Source: Parelaphostrongylus tenuis (taxonomy: Eukaryota; Nematoda; Chromadorea; Rhabditida; Metastrongylidae). From it: DNA of 64,000 bases. The stretch is taken from the NCBI GenBank assembly GCA_019055375.1, contig JAHQIW010001244.1, positions 496,001 through 560,000 on the forward strand. The letters are read 5' to 3'. The translations under genes were made by a program, and so were the position numbers. Below, piece after piece: positions 34,100 through 46,130 of this stretch (the stretch's first letter is position 1; every line of letters starts with the position of its first letter). Under the pieces are notes generated by a model. That model was not told where the DNA came from, searched no databases, and saw only the letters and a list, made by a program, of their open reading frames with translations.

Positions 34100-35260
34100 G
34101 TTTGATCTGCCTCGCTTACTAGTACTCCAAAATATTGAATGATAAGGGATTTTATTCCTCAATACTGTGATCCTTTTCAGTCTTGTATAGCCTCGAGTAA
34201 TTAGATACAAATTAAAATTTCCTATTAATCTCGTGTTCTTGGCTTAATCAACAAAGAACACTCAAATAGCCCGTCTTCACTGGTAGCGCGGATCTTAGCA
34301 TAATTTTCATCAGTTTCTCCCTCACAAATGCCTTCCATGGTGGTGGCGCGTTTCGAACATAATGGTGACGCATGTAGGGCCTATTTTGTAAGCCTAAACT
34401 CGTTGCCATTTGAGCATGAAGATGGCTAAGGCCAGCCATTTGACGAATTCTTAAGTTCTCTCAAATGTCTCAGATATCCAGTCCGTTTTCGTATGTGAGA
34501 ACGCACTCATCCATGAAAATAATCAATGAAAAGCTCTGTAGGCCCACTTTGTGGCCACAATCTAACTTTTCAAGGTTTATTTTGAACGTTTATTGTGACT
34601 AACATTTCGGCATTTTCCCTTTTTTTCATAGTAACGGCCGTTCGAGCCGATCGGCCGTGTCCGTTCGTTCTTCTAAAATTGGTCTTTGTTGTCGTATCAA
34701 GTCGAATTCAGTTGAATGGAGCATCGCATCAAGCTTGAATCTCAAATTAACGTTTAGAATTACCCAAGAAACAGCAGCATTTTTATAGACTGCTCGACCC
34801 GTCTAAGACTGCATCAGCCTATTCCCAAAACCCACTAGATTTTTTATCCTTCCACAGTCAATTACACTTTTTAGAAGAAGAAATATTTTAGCGCACACCG
34901 TAAATCTAAACATTTTGTATGACAAGTATGTGATAATCAACCGTTTCAAAGAAGAAAACGATGCGGAAAACATTCGGAATTGAATCATATTATGGATAAA
35001 AAATACGCGAATGCCTTTCCCAACCAGTTCACTTATCAGTCGTAGATAATTTGCGGTCTGCAGTATAGAAAGTCTGTATCAAGAAAAAAACAAGTGGCAT
35101 GTATCGAAGTGTAAATATAATTTGAAAGGAATTACTGAATATGCAAACTCACATCCAGCTCGTTAATTCGTTCATAATTTCACACGGTCGAGGCACAAGA
35201 ACCGTTTTTGATGAAGGAATACTATTGACCATGTCTATACAAGTGGCTCGCCTATTTCAT
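34100..35260. other. No gene recognised
   Basis: It contains the dispersed ACATTTCGGCATTTTCCC motif at 34602 with a nearby inverted GGCCGTTCGAGCCGATCGGCC stretch. Short frames only. Confidence 0.45.
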
Positions 35261-35261
35261 A

Positions 35262-35562
35262 AAGCTTAAAGCATGAGGCCCTCGACGATGACCAATCCCT
35301 AAAGGACACGCCATGCATTCGTCTTCAATTTTTAACTTCGCCTGAGGTGATTGGAAGTATATCTGGCCTTTACAATGACTCGCGGTGGCCTCCCGCTGAG
35401 CAGAGTCACTGCAGCTTATCTTCTCACACAAGTCTGAGACCAGTCTGGTACCATTTTGGCGACCCCAGAGGGATGGATAGCTTGGTGAGTTGTGAGCGTG
35501 AGATTGAACCATTGACCTCGTGTGCAACGCAGAGCACCTCTAACCACTACGCCACATGCGCT
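35262..35562 (-). repeat. tRNA-derived SINE, family A, near full-length
   Basis: Read on the minus strand it starts with a tRNA-like head (TGGCGTAGTGGTTAGAGGTG as A box, GGTTCAATCTC as B box). A conserved body follows, with ACCAGACTGGTCTCAGACTT and GTAAAGGCCAGATATACTTC, and a tail GAAGACGAATGCATGGCGTG. Copies occur at 14.8, 16.9 and 39.6 kb. Confidence 0.8.
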
Positions 35563-35569
35563 CACTCAT

Positions 35570-37670
35570 TGAATACATGCATAAATATTCAAATTAGCAA
35601 ATTTTTGCAAGTAAAAGTGTACTATGCTCAATTAAAATCTTGATCACCAGCTGAGTTCTTCAAATTTTATTACTCAATAATCTTCAACTAAAGGTGTGCC
35701 CGGTTATGGAAGAAACGTAGTAGGCTTCCTGTGACGCAGAAAAAGAAAGCGGCTGCATTTTACACCAAACCAGCTAAGAAAAAAGAATAGGCAGCAAATG
35801 AAATATGAAGATAGTGATGTTGCCTATTGCCTCAGCACTGGTGAGTTCAATGCCAATTCATATATCCCACATCAATCTCGTTGACGGGTGATTCCTGATA
35901 GCAACTAATTCGGTTAGAATATGGCCGAGAGAATGGCAAGAGAAGAACTCGATGATGCAGTGTGTAAGATGTGAGCTTCTAGTGAAGAAGGTAATCACGA
36001 ATTCGAACCACCTCTCGTTTGAAGTTCTGCTCTTATCTTAACATTTTATGCCTGTATTTCACGTTGTACTCTTCCATGAAAAAAAGGCTAGGCAGTAATA
36101 AATGTCAAAGACGGCGAAGTATGTTTTCTGACTCTCTACGATTGAAGAACTGTTACTAGACTTTTCTGCTAGAACAATAATACCAATTTTTGTGATCCGT
36201 ATGACCTGCAAGTCACTGATAGGCAAGTTATGCACCCAGTCACCCTTGCGATAATACAAAGAGCAGACCGAATACTTTGCCTTTTATCCCTTAAATGAAG
36301 ATATTATGATATAATTTTGAATTATTCAACAGTCAATTCGAAATTTTCGAGGGGCTGTAGTTGAACAGTAGGATCATTTGATACATTTTATCAAGTGTCC
36401 AAACAATTAAACTGAAAGAAATGTAACGACTACATGATAAGTAGGGCAGATGTAAAAATCTCGAGTGAAGAAAAATCTTGTCCAACCAACCACATAGAAT
36501 TGATCGCAGAGGCGTCCTATCTTTCATAATTAGTGAAGGTGGACTATCCAAATATTCACGTACGATAGTGTAGTTTGACATGCATAACACTTTGTTTGAA
36601 AGCGTGGTAAACAAACAGGATAGTCAACAGAATGTGGCCTATGATTAGAATAGGTCATACAATTATTTCAACTTTTAAAACTTCTTGCCCTTATCAGAAA
36701 AAGAGGGAACCACAAACCATATCAATGGTGAGAGCACACTGCTAACGCCATCATATCGTTAAGCTATCCATACCAGGAAATTTCTTAGCTTCGCCTAGTT
36801 TTAAACTCGATGTTCCAATGCCATAATACTTGTAGTTTTGTGATTTTGTTCGATTTCTCAGGTCCATCCTCAAGTTCTTCTAATGCTATGAGATTTCTTC
36901 ACTTTTTTCGACTTCCAGGTTCTTTACATTGTGGGCCAAATGTTAATAATATTACATTTTTATGTAGAAATTCGATTTCAGCTCATATGAATGCGTTCCG
37001 GTGGTTGATGGCTTGATTACGCTTACTTTCGTGAAACAATCACTTCCGCGATTTTATCAAGAGTAGGCTCGATATCCATAGAACACAAAAAGATGATCCT
37101 ACTTCAAATGTATCACAATCTGCGGATCATATGCTTCCAGCAGTCAGATTGTATTTCTATAACGATCACCCACGAAGGATTCAGAAGGTGTCTTCGTTTT
37201 TCTTCAGTGAATCCTGCTTTTAGCTGAGATATTAATGCTCTTATCCAATTTATATGCGATATCCTGAGTCACTTCTCAACTGCTCATTGCTAAATCATTG
37301 CCCGTGATAGAAAAGGTAGCCGTATAATGAATACAAAACTTTTATGGCCGTTTTTCCTCCTTTCTGCCTTGGCTTTTAGTCCCAAAACAAGGCTATCTGA
37401 TTTTTTATTGCCATGCTGTCTTCTTAGCATCTCAAAAAAGACCTTCACACAGTATTTGTTTCGCACTTGAAAACAACTGATTTGAAAACTTTAGATTTCT
37501 TACTGTTTTCCACTTAGACACATAAGTGTCCATCTAGCAATTAGAGTGAATAATGCACCGCTGAATATCAACTTACACTTGTCTTTGTGGTCGTCACCAA
37601 AGTCTTTTTTATCACTCAGCTTCAACAATCTCCAATCAATTGTTCATCTTCCTCTGATTACTAAACTATT
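35570..37670. other. No secure gene; possible decayed minus-strand exons
   Basis: Minus-strand frames at 36059-36259 and 36333-36614 are preceded by AG acceptors and include a LDSPPSLIMKDR stretch that faintly recalls the ESPRWL loop of SLC22 proteins. This is too weak to assign to the second transporter. Confidence 0.2.
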
Positions 37671-37677
37671 TTCAACG

Positions 37678-37725
37678 ATGCGACAAGCAGTGCTTCTCGG
37701 TTTACTTACCTTGACAATAATTCAG
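37678..37725 (+). CDS. Possible signal-peptide exon
   Basis: ATG CGA opens MRQAVLLGLLTLTIIQ, a basic residue followed by a 13-residue hydrophobic core, and the frame reaches a CAG/GTGTGC donor. This is the typical shape of a first exon of a small secreted protein. The next 40 bases contain stops in frame and no downstream partner exon was found. Confidence 0.25.
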
Positions 37726-37839
37726 GTGTGCTCTTCTTCACAGTGATAGAAGTGTGTAATCTCTCCTTTCAAAAGATCAAAAACCTGTTCCTGCCTTTGA
37801 CAGAATAAAAATAATTGAAAATAATATCGTTCGTTTCGA

Positions 37840-38530
37840 TTGTTTTCTTAAGACCACGCTCAAATTTCGGTATGCCTGATGATTACATTTTGAGTCATGC
37901 ATGTGATCTGTTATGGACACTTATACAATCACGTGCAAAACACGCGTGTTTCGGTCTCAACAGCTTGCTCAGTTTCACAATGCCTTTCGTCTTAGCCAGT
38001 TCTCTTGGGGGAAACCCAACCTCTTTACATAAGGAAGACGTAAACGTACTTTTTCACTGCCGTCAAATGAAAGAAGATACTTAATGGCAGTGTTGTACAC
38101 TAGATTGTTCTTGGCTGGTGGCGCGCTCAAATTTTAATATACCTGATAATTATTTTTCGAGCCATGCACGTGACCTGTTGTGGGCATTTATACGCGCGCG
38201 TTTCGGCCTTGACTGGTCTCAAGTAAAAAATACTCGAAACGAACGGTATGATATTTCATAACTTCCAGCCAAGAGCAATCGAGTGTATAGCACTGCCGTT
38301 TAGTGATTTCATTCACTTGATGGCACGTCTAAATAGTTCATCCGCGCCTTCTCTATGTAAGGGGTTGAATTCCCCCAAGAGGACTGTGATGGACCTGAGA
38401 AGAAAGGCACTGTGCAACTGGAGAGGCTGTCAAGGCCGAAACACGCGTGTATCACACAGTACAAGTGCTCATAACAGACCACATGCATGGCTAAAAAAAT
38501 AGTTATCAAGCATACTGAATTTTGGAAGTC
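37840..38530. repeat. Fold-back MITEs, family P, two nested copies
   Basis: Left arms begin near 37850 (GACCACGCTCAAATTTCGGT) and 38120. The shared right arm at 38395-38520 reads AAAGGCACTGTGCAACTGGA, CAAGGCCGAAACACGCGTGT and ACCACATGCATGGCT. Open frames at 37815, 38248 and 38309 are repeat-derived. Confidence 0.75.
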
Positions 38531-39174
38531 GATATATGAAAGTAAATACTTTTCATATATGGCAGATATGGACTCTCTGTAAGTTTCAACCAGGACGATG
38601 GTATGACTATAGTTCACATCGGAACTTCATTGTGTATATGTGGTGAGAAATTGTAATAAATTCGATCAAGCTTTGCATACTCCAGGTGCGGACACATTGA
38701 AATGAAAGTGGTATAGCCACTGTTGTATTGAATTGTAAAGGCCGGAAAGTAAGAAAATTCTGCACAGCCAGCCGAACTTTCTCATAAATCACAAGGGTGT
38801 GATGCAGACCCTCCGAACATGAGGCGGAATGGTCCCAACTTGGAATGTGCACTGAATTCTGTGAAATGGTAAAAATCGTCTACGAGCTTTGGTCTAGTCC
38901 ATGCAACTACTATTTCCAACTACTTTTCAAGTTAGTACTCATCAATGTTTGAGACATGTACCTGCAGTATTTTCAGCAAACTGACTTCGTTTCCATTTAT
39001 TTCCTTCCAGAATGATTGTTTCCCACTCAATGGAAGATTCACTACGGCACCATAGAACTTCATGATATGATTTTACCGATGGTAGGAACTTTCATCCAAA
39101 ATTCATTAAGCAGAGTCAATTCGCTTATCAAGAAATTCCAATATAAGGCCCCTTAAAGAGAAAAATAAATAAAG

Positions 39175-39440
39175 TTGAGATACGAGCAAAACATCGAACC
39201 TGGCGTGGAGTGGATTCATATCCACGGTTATTTCTTCTGTGGACTCACCTGGCAGAACTGTCTATCGGAGCCATCGCACTGTCTATCTCTCCCTTATGTT
39301 CAAAACCATTTCATTGCGCTTAGCAGTCATTCGTTAATAGGATTGTCAAGAGGTTTCGATCATTCGTAGAACAAACCATGGAAAGAGTGATCTTAAATTT
39401 GGAGCCCTAAATATCCGAGTTTTGCTCGTATCTTAGTGAT
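39175..39440. repeat. Short inverted-repeat element
   Basis: GAGATACGAGCAAAACATCG at 39177 is mirrored by CGAGTTTTGCTCGTATCTTA at 39417, giving termini of about 15 bases around 250 bases. The same end (GTGATACGAGCAAAACC) occurs alone at 32902. It looks like a MITE; no target duplication was established. Confidence 0.6.
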
Positions 39441-39483
39441 CCTGTGGTTATAAATTCTTTGCTCTTTATTTTACTGAATGCCA

Positions 39484-39760
39484 ACGGCTCACATGTGGTG
39501 CAGCGGTTAAAGGTGCTCTGCCTTGCACACAAGGTCGATGGTTCGATCTCACACTTATGGCTCACCAATTCTTCCATCGGTCCTGCGTCGTTAAATTGGT
39601 ACCAGTTGCCTAAGAGGGTAAGCAGCACTGACAAGATGCACCGGCAGGCCACTTCAAATCACTACAAGGGTTAAACTGTTTTCAGTCACCTCAAGCGAAG
39701 CTAATAATTGAGGACGATTGCATGGCACATCCTTAGAGAATGATCAACGCCGACATCGTT
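39484..39760 (+). repeat. tRNA-derived SINE, family A
   Basis: It begins CTCACATGTGGTGCAGCGGT, has the B box GGTTCGATCTC at 39540, a body with AAATTGGTACCAG and ends in the GAGGACGATTGCATGGCACA tail. An RTE fragment follows directly. Confidence 0.8.
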
Positions 39761-39764
39761 ATAG

Positions 39765-39900
39765 ACGATCTAGCTCCAAAGTTGAGTAGTAGGAAGCCTG
39801 CGGCTTGGGAAGCGTTCAAGACCATCAATGATGCAGTGGAGAAACAGAGAACATTAGACTCAATAGCAAACCTCCCAACGGAGTTTTGCTATCTTTTCGG
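39765..39900 (+). mobile_element. RTE-type retrotransposon fragment
   Basis: The frame reads DLAPKLSSRKPAAWEAFKTI, then NDAVEKQRT and LPTEFCYLF. This parallels the DLAPEL-RRKRAAWGAFKSI and VLPAL-Y region of nematode RTE elements. It abuts the 3' end of a SINE. Confidence 0.7.
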
Positions 39901-40409
39901 GAATTACATGATAATTTAGGCAACGCAGATGGTCCACGACCTTAGAGAGCAAGTGGTATCGCAGAGGTTCGAGGACCTTAGACAGAAATGGTCCAAGTGT
40001 CGAGGGCGGCACCCAGCTGCCACCAACCTCAACAGTCAGTTCGATCGCGGGGCATCATCCATACGGTCGTCTGACATCACCCGGACCACCTCACCTCAGT
40101 ACATTGTCGATCCATTATTGCTCTCTCCATACAATCTCGTTGTTTTGTAACTAATTGCTTTCATAAGGTTGCATTCATACAACTCAGATAAACTCAATAG
40201 AATTGTGAGCGGAACATAGCACTTCCGTGGCGGAGCAAACTCACTTTGGCTATGCTCGGCCTACTACCCGGTTTCGCCGTTTAGGGATTCTGCCCATATC
40301 TAATCAGTAGTAACCCATTTGCTAACACTATATACTCACCCACTGGATCTCGCCGCCGGTGTTTCTAATTCGGGGCGAACATAGCAACCCCAAACGGTCT
40401 TCGCCGCTT

Positions 40410-40530
40410 AGTCATGCTTCGTCAATCATAATAACATGGTCACTTGTCATAGCATTGTCACATACAATAACATTATCAATTGCAATAACACCGTCAACTA
40501 CGATAACATCATCACTTACAAAATAAACCT
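40410..40530. repeat. Degenerate tandem repeat, about 22-24 base period
   Basis: Units of the form AATAACATNGTCACTTNCNAT occur about five times in a row (AATAACATGGTCACTTGTCA, then CAATAACATTATCAATTGC, AACACCGTCAACTACG, ATAACATCATCACTTAC). Confidence 0.75.
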
Positions 40531-40599
40531 TTGCTACAATTTTGGTGCATTGGCCGACTTAATTGAATCTCAGGTCTGTCACTGAGCCTGCTCCAGCAC

Positions 40600-40790
40600 A
40601 ATTGGCGCATAGTCTTCTCATAAAGCGGGGCACTTAGCAGAAAGCCCCCACTTCCTACTCATAGATCGGGCACTCAGCAAAAAGGCCCCACTTCGCGGTA
40701 CATAAATTAGGGCACTCAGCAAGAAAGCCCTCACTTCTTGGGGCATAGAGCAGGGAACTAGCAAGAAAGCCCTCACGTCCTGGCCCCTAT
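40600..40790. repeat. Minisatellite, about 50-58 base period, four units
   Basis: Each unit contains GGGCACTCAGCAAGAAAGCC, a CCCACTTC block and a CATAGA/CATAAA spacer. The units run from 40628 to 40780 with small changes and length variation. Confidence 0.8.
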
Positions 40791-41524
40791 ACGGCACATC
40801 AGCCGACTACGTTCGCATACTAGTCGCCAGGGAATCTCACAACCAAAAGACGCAGCCTCACCAGCCGAAAGAAGTATTCGCATTGACTCATCATTGCGAC
40901 ATCACAACTCTATGAGTAGCTGAACAAGACAACTTCATCAAGTATAATCAAACAACCTCAAACTTTAAAAACCACGCGGTACGTTTGAATTTCGTCACTA
41001 GATCAAAATCACTTTCCCTATCACACTACTGAAAGGGCTGAAGCAAAAGCAAGGCAGGAAATAGAAAACGTCAACAGACTCCGCTTCCACCTTTTTGGTT
41101 CATTGATTTCTATGAAGTAAATGAATCTGATCGCTAAGTAAGCAAAACGAAAGATTATTTGGGGTCATCGCACGCGCTGTCCCAATGCGGATTGTAGGAG
41201 TATACAATACTAAGAAAAGAATCCAAGGATGTGGCCTATGTTGGCAATCAAAAATCAACAACTCTTCCCACGCTCCAGATAATCCATGATAAGGTGGGCC
41301 AGACACGTAGCAGGTTTTGACGATATCCAATAAAAAAAAAGTCATTACCGACTGCAATCTTCACCATATCAAAAGCGCAACATGAAGACACCTATCTATT
41401 AGTCCGATTCCTTTGAGAAAACCTTTTGATGCCACTCTTGCACGCGACAAGGAAAATTGAATAAATCTACTGATGCCTGCTTGAACCACTCAACAATCAA
41501 CGGGAAGACAAGTGTCACCTGTAT

Positions 41525-41900
41525 ACATCCACTGACGTAGAGTGATGTGTCTGCGTCAGGTCAAACCCACATTGCACCCTATCCGGGGGGCTCGTGCTCG
41601 AACCACTGCACTGCCGACACCTAATGTGACGCCACTCTTTCTACGCTACAACGCATCTGTCCGTCAGCAACCAACCGTCAACGGTATGGTACGGAGAGTC
41701 GAATCGACACTGAACCCAGTGGCGCTGACAGATTCTGGGGACTAGATGATCAGGTAGAAATTTTCTTATTTTAACTTAGAAAGAGTGGTGTCAAAACAGG
41801 AGTCGGTAGCGCAACGGTTCGAGCACGCGTCCCCGGATAAGGTGAAATGTGGGATCGAGTTCCAACTGACGCAAAAGTTTTGGACATCATTCTGCATCAA
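41525..41900. repeat. Inverted pair of tRNA-like elements
   Basis: A minus-oriented tRNA-like head (GTCAGGTCAAACCCACATTG) and a plus-oriented one (GTCGGTAGCGCAACGGTTCG) flank about 160 bases. Their inner sides are also inverted copies (GACGCCACTCTTTCTACG at 41630; CTTAGAAAGAGTGGTGTC at 41776). The middle shares CAACCAACCGTCAACGGT with the 46.27 kb repeat in inverse orientation. Confidence 0.65.
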
Positions 41901-42855
41901 TGGAAATATTTATAACATCATACCTTCTCTAAAAGCGGTTAAATAAAGAGAAAATCTGTTTGTCAACCTTATAATTGACACTTTGAATCACGAAGTTCAA
42001 AATTGTCTATCTAACTCAGATAAGAACTTTTATTCAAAACGAATATTTGCTGACTGACAGAGGACCCTGCATATGGTCTTTTTGCCCAGTAACCGTAGAA
42101 ATATTATTAGCTGGAGCACGGCATAATTTAGTAATATGCTCTATAAAAACTTCGCAAAAATTCTCGTGCTGTACAAAACATGTGTTGGTAGAATTCAACG
42201 GCAAGACACACATTATTACAAAGAGATTCCGCTGCAAGGACCATTCCTAGAAGGTATCTATGGTCACAAGAGCTGATTAGAAATGCCGACTAACTCTGCA
42301 TAGAGATTTCGGCTAAATGCTGTCTCGACTGCAACACGAAAATACTCCCTCTATTTACCAAATTCCATATCTATGGGAAAACAGGTCACTCTTTGTTGTG
42401 CCAGAAGATTTGTTTCATTACTGTGTTGAGCAATGTTCAGTTATTTGGAGCAGAAGGCTAAGAAGAATTTTCTAGCAAACCTTTATTGAGACAGAGCACA
42501 ACGGAGATGGAGGACTGATGGATTTGTGCATGAATAATAGAAAAAACCGTTACTATCATGGAAGGTTATAATACGACATCACGTTAGCACTATCATAACA
42601 AAAGCAGGGGCACGTTTTATGCATTCCAGATGGCCCATTGAGTTCGGGAAATGACAGGAGGAATAAAGGCAGCGAAGAGAAGAATGAGTCACATTCAGTG
42701 TTCTTATAGAGGCCGCACGTTAATTGAAAAAAGCAGAACTTGCACATGCCATTTTGATGTGACGATATCCCATCAATGTGTTGTGTAATGTAGCTGAGAC
42801 ATGCAATGACACTTCAGCTATATCGAGAACTTTGTATAACATTCACAGAACATAC

Positions 42856-42963
42856 CAGCAATCCTTTCAAACGATAGTCGGCACACAGATCAGCAAATGT
42901 GACTGAGAAATCTGACCATTCAGGAGTTCTGTCGGTGTCGAGACAGAAGAATGTGGTAAATAT
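42856..42963 (-). CDS. Exon of a second SLC22-like transporter: loop to TM2
   Basis: 108 bases in phase 0 between AATTCTATCCCAG and GTATGTTC. It encodes FFCLDTDRTPEWSDFSVTFA, then DLCADYRLKGLL. The pattern (W-x-x-F-x-V-x-x-x-x-LC-x-x-x-x-L) matches the stretch before TM2 in organic-cation transporters. Downstream exons (GRR loop, central loop) were searched for by eye between 29 and 42.8 kb and not found, so the gene could be truncated, or its exons lie in unrecognised frames. Confidence 0.65.
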
Positions 42964-43569
42964 CTGGGATAGAATTGGGGTACATATATAGAAAAAATAA
43001 CGAAATTCAAATAGAGAAGTTTATGAGAGAACATAAAAGATAAAAATGGGGATTGAAAACTATGTGTTTTCTAGAACAACCATTTACAAAGTTACAGAGC
43101 GCATTCGTATGAAACAATGGTCAGCTACATTTTAATGGTGAATCATGATTACGGAATGGTAATGGCAAATGTTACCAGTGGAATATCATCTGATGATCGG
43201 CTCATAACTTAATGAATGGAAAACATGCGAGTAGCAGCAAGATCCGTAAGTAGCCATTAAGATATGCAAACAAATTAGAGCATTCGAGTAGTCACTGAAA
43301 CGTATTCATGGAATGTTTTCCATTTTAAGTATCTTATTAAACCGACCGTCGACAAATGGAGGGATTCGTCGGCTTATGTGAGTGTGGAATTCATATTTTC
43401 TGTTCTGCAGTGACGAGGGATGACAACAAGCGTCATCTACTGCTTCAGTAAGTTGCTTAATAATTGAGCTCTGATGTTCTTTTCATTACGAAAATGTGCT
43501 TGAATTCGTAAATAAAGAATATTTGTGGAAATAAGCACTATTCTCTGATACCTTTACTTTTGGATGGTA

Positions 43570-44130
43570 GACCTCGCTTAGGAACAATAATAATCTGATA
43601 ATCTGGTAACATTTTCCGAGCCCTTTATGAGGTTTGGTACGGCATTTATAAAGTACTAGACAGCTGTTTCGCCATTACAGGCTCGCCAGTAGCACGTCCC
43701 ATGCAAGGGATAAACGCCCTACTTATAAAGGAATCGGCCGCGATTAATTTGAATTAGCGCATGTCAAGTGACAAAATCTCCCGACATTGCAGTGGCCATA
43801 GCCCAGCGCTTCTGGTAGATAGAATAAAATCACACCTATACTTACGACCGTTTATGTAGACCTCGTTAAAGATTATTAATGCTTTTGAGCGAGTAAGCGC
43901 TCGACTGTGATCACTACAATACTGTAGGGTTTTGTCACTCAACATATAGTGATTCAAATAATTCAACCTCGATTCCTTTGTAAGTAGAGGTTATATCCCC
44001 TGTAAAGGATCGACTGAACCGAAAGGCACCGTACTATTGATGAGCCTGTAGAGGCGAAACAGCTGCTTATCACTGTATAAGTGCTATACAAAACCTCACA
44101 AAAGACCCAAAATATGTTACCAAATCATCA
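43570..44130. repeat. Fold-back repeat related to family P
   Basis: The left arm (43590-43700: GATAATCTGGTAACATTTTC, CAGCTGTTTCGCCATTACAG) is inverted at 44015-44130 (GCCTGTAGAGGCGAAACAGC, ATGTTACCAAATCATCATAT). The 300-base interior shows no gene. Confidence 0.7.
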
Positions 44131-44820
44131 TATTATTACTATTTCATAAAATTTTGACAGCTTATGAAAAATTATAGTCGATTGAGTCATCTTCTAAATA
44201 GTTAATTTCTGTCCTTGTCATACTTTAGCAATACTATGTAACCGATTATAGCAAAGAAATCTTTTGTGTATAATATCTCCTTCAAATTAGCCCCATTGTG
44301 AAATCATGTGGCTAACTTAACATTCGTGTGACAGGTTTTAAAGATTGCTCTTACTAAGGTCGCTGTTGCACCTCCAGAAATTCAACAATTAATTACCAAG
44401 GGACATCGGAAACCTCTGTTTGATGAAATCGCTCTCTCCTGATTTAGTTCCAGCTTGTTGCCTTCTTATGTAAGACAATTTAGCATCTTGTGATGTTTTC
44501 GGTATTTGAACTGCTTCTTTCTCTTATCACAATACGTGAAAAGAGCACAAAATCGACTTCAAATCTCAAAGCGTTATTTTTATCAACGCCATCTTTCTTT
44601 TCTGAACTTCTCCCTCTAAAAAATTATTTCGAATTTTGGCACCACACATGTACAATAGAGCAGGCTGATACATTTGCTTGAGTCAGAACTAGTTCGGTTG
44701 CTAGGGATTATCAGTACTTTTGTTGTATTTGTTGCATTCATGAGCATGCACGGAGTAGTTAGTAAATTTTTGTTTGATTGATATCTAGTGATGCCTCAGT
44801 CTTCGTCAGAGTCCACTGAC

Positions 44821-45001
44821 CCAAACCGACCCATCGCAGCTAATCATTTTTGTATCATAGTTACACTCTGTTGAATGTTCTAGATCTGGAATAGAACTCC
44901 GTTCTAGTCTAGTCACTTTACTTGACGGCGCCATTTTTTTTTTGTATGGAGCCGTTGATGAATGATTGTTGCAAGGTTCTGTTCCAATGAAGACATCCAT
45001 C
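44821..45001 (-). CDS. Exon of a second SLC22-like transporter: extracellular loop
   Basis: After a CATTGTTGCAG acceptor the exon opens MDVFIGTEPCNNHSS, continues through a polar stretch and ends ECNYDTKMISCDGSVW before GTCAGT. The cysteine-rich polar sequence with C-x-YD is what SLC22 proteins carry between TM1 and TM2, and its phase fits the exon at 42.9 kb. The donor is weak and the upstream TM1 exon was not identified. Confidence 0.5.
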
Positions 45002-45009
45002 CTGCAACA

Positions 45010-46130
45010 ATGGATATTATAACAGCCGATATATGATGAATTGGCTTCTTCAAAAGCTTTGAACTGCCATTTTTCTAGCAATCACCTTCAGGGCTCGTGA
45101 ACACAACAGAAGTGGTGACTATACGTTTGCGGCCACATTAATGGTGTCCTTCAAAGATATCATTTTGCTGTGGAAATCATTCTACACTGATAAATAATTA
45201 TGAGCTAAAGCATAAAAGCACGCATTTTGCTTGATAGTGGATGGTACGGCCGACTCAAGAGAGACATAAGCTGCTCAGCGATAAAGAACACTATGATTTA
45301 ACCTTATTGCTCATAGCAAAGTATGCGATGAATTGATCACTCTACAATAGCTCTGCAGACAAGAGCTGATCTCTGATTGAAAAATGATCGAAAAAGATAT
45401 TGATAGAAAGTTGGCCTCTAGAGTTACTGTTAGCAAAATCACCCTACAGAAGGCATTAACCCCTAGGCACGTACACTATAGTGTACGTAGGTACGACGAA
45501 TAACTGTCCGCTATAACCTTTCAAATCCATTTATTAAGCCTATGAACTTTTTCAGAGCTTTCTTACTTTTTAAAGCCTTCTTACTCTTTTATGAGTCACG
45601 CGATAGCTCGGTTTTAAATTAGTTCGCCGCATCGAAGCTAGCTATTGAATACTGATTTCATCACGTCTGATTGAATTGGACTTTGAGGTGTTTTGGATTT
45701 CTTCTAAAAATAATAGCAAAGGCATATTAAGTCGCTCATGTCATACTAGTCAAGAAGTCTCTTTGATTTCTCAAGAGTATTGCACACTTGATAGTATTTA
45801 ACCCCACGCTATTGCATTGAAAATCTTTGGGTTTAATGGAGACGTCGGAAATGCCTATAACTCGGAAACTGCTGTCAACTCGAAGTGCTGTGACAGCCTC
45901 TAAACAACCATTATCTCTTGAATTTTGGAAGCGGTAACAGATAGCCATAATTCAAAACTATTAGCTTGATGATAAAGAGATTTCGCTCTATGCATTGTTG
46001 AAATATTCCTTTTGATAGTGGAATATATTCTAAAACAAATTTAAACATGATATGCATCATTTAAGCTCTTTTTTGCTTTAATTTTTATTGCTAATGATAT
46101 TTACTTGCTATTTGTTTTGTATTCAATTTA
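45010..46130. other. No gene recognised
   Basis: AT-rich, with a 20-base perfect palindrome at 45469-45488. The expected TM1 exon of the second transporter should lie here or further right but was not seen. Confidence 0.4.

Larger units (their letters stand above)
39905..41050. other. GC-richer segment without a recognised gene
   Basis: The segment holds an open frame at 39929-40150 (LREQVVSQRFEDLRQKWSKC), then two tandem repeats and sequence with CTCGCCGCCGGTGTTTC and GGTTTCGCCG. Composition differs from the AT-rich surroundings and suggests a transposon or retroelement body following the RTE fragment, but no diagnostic motif was found. Confidence 0.4.

Noticed and set aside
35252..35643. 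Overlapping 91- and 98-codon frames
   Set aside because: They are translations of a family A SINE; the same peptide (CKGQI-QSP-KLKIEDEC) recurs in the 16.9 kb copy.
37815..38617. Several 84-102 codon frames
   Set aside because: All lie in fold-back MITE arms of family P.
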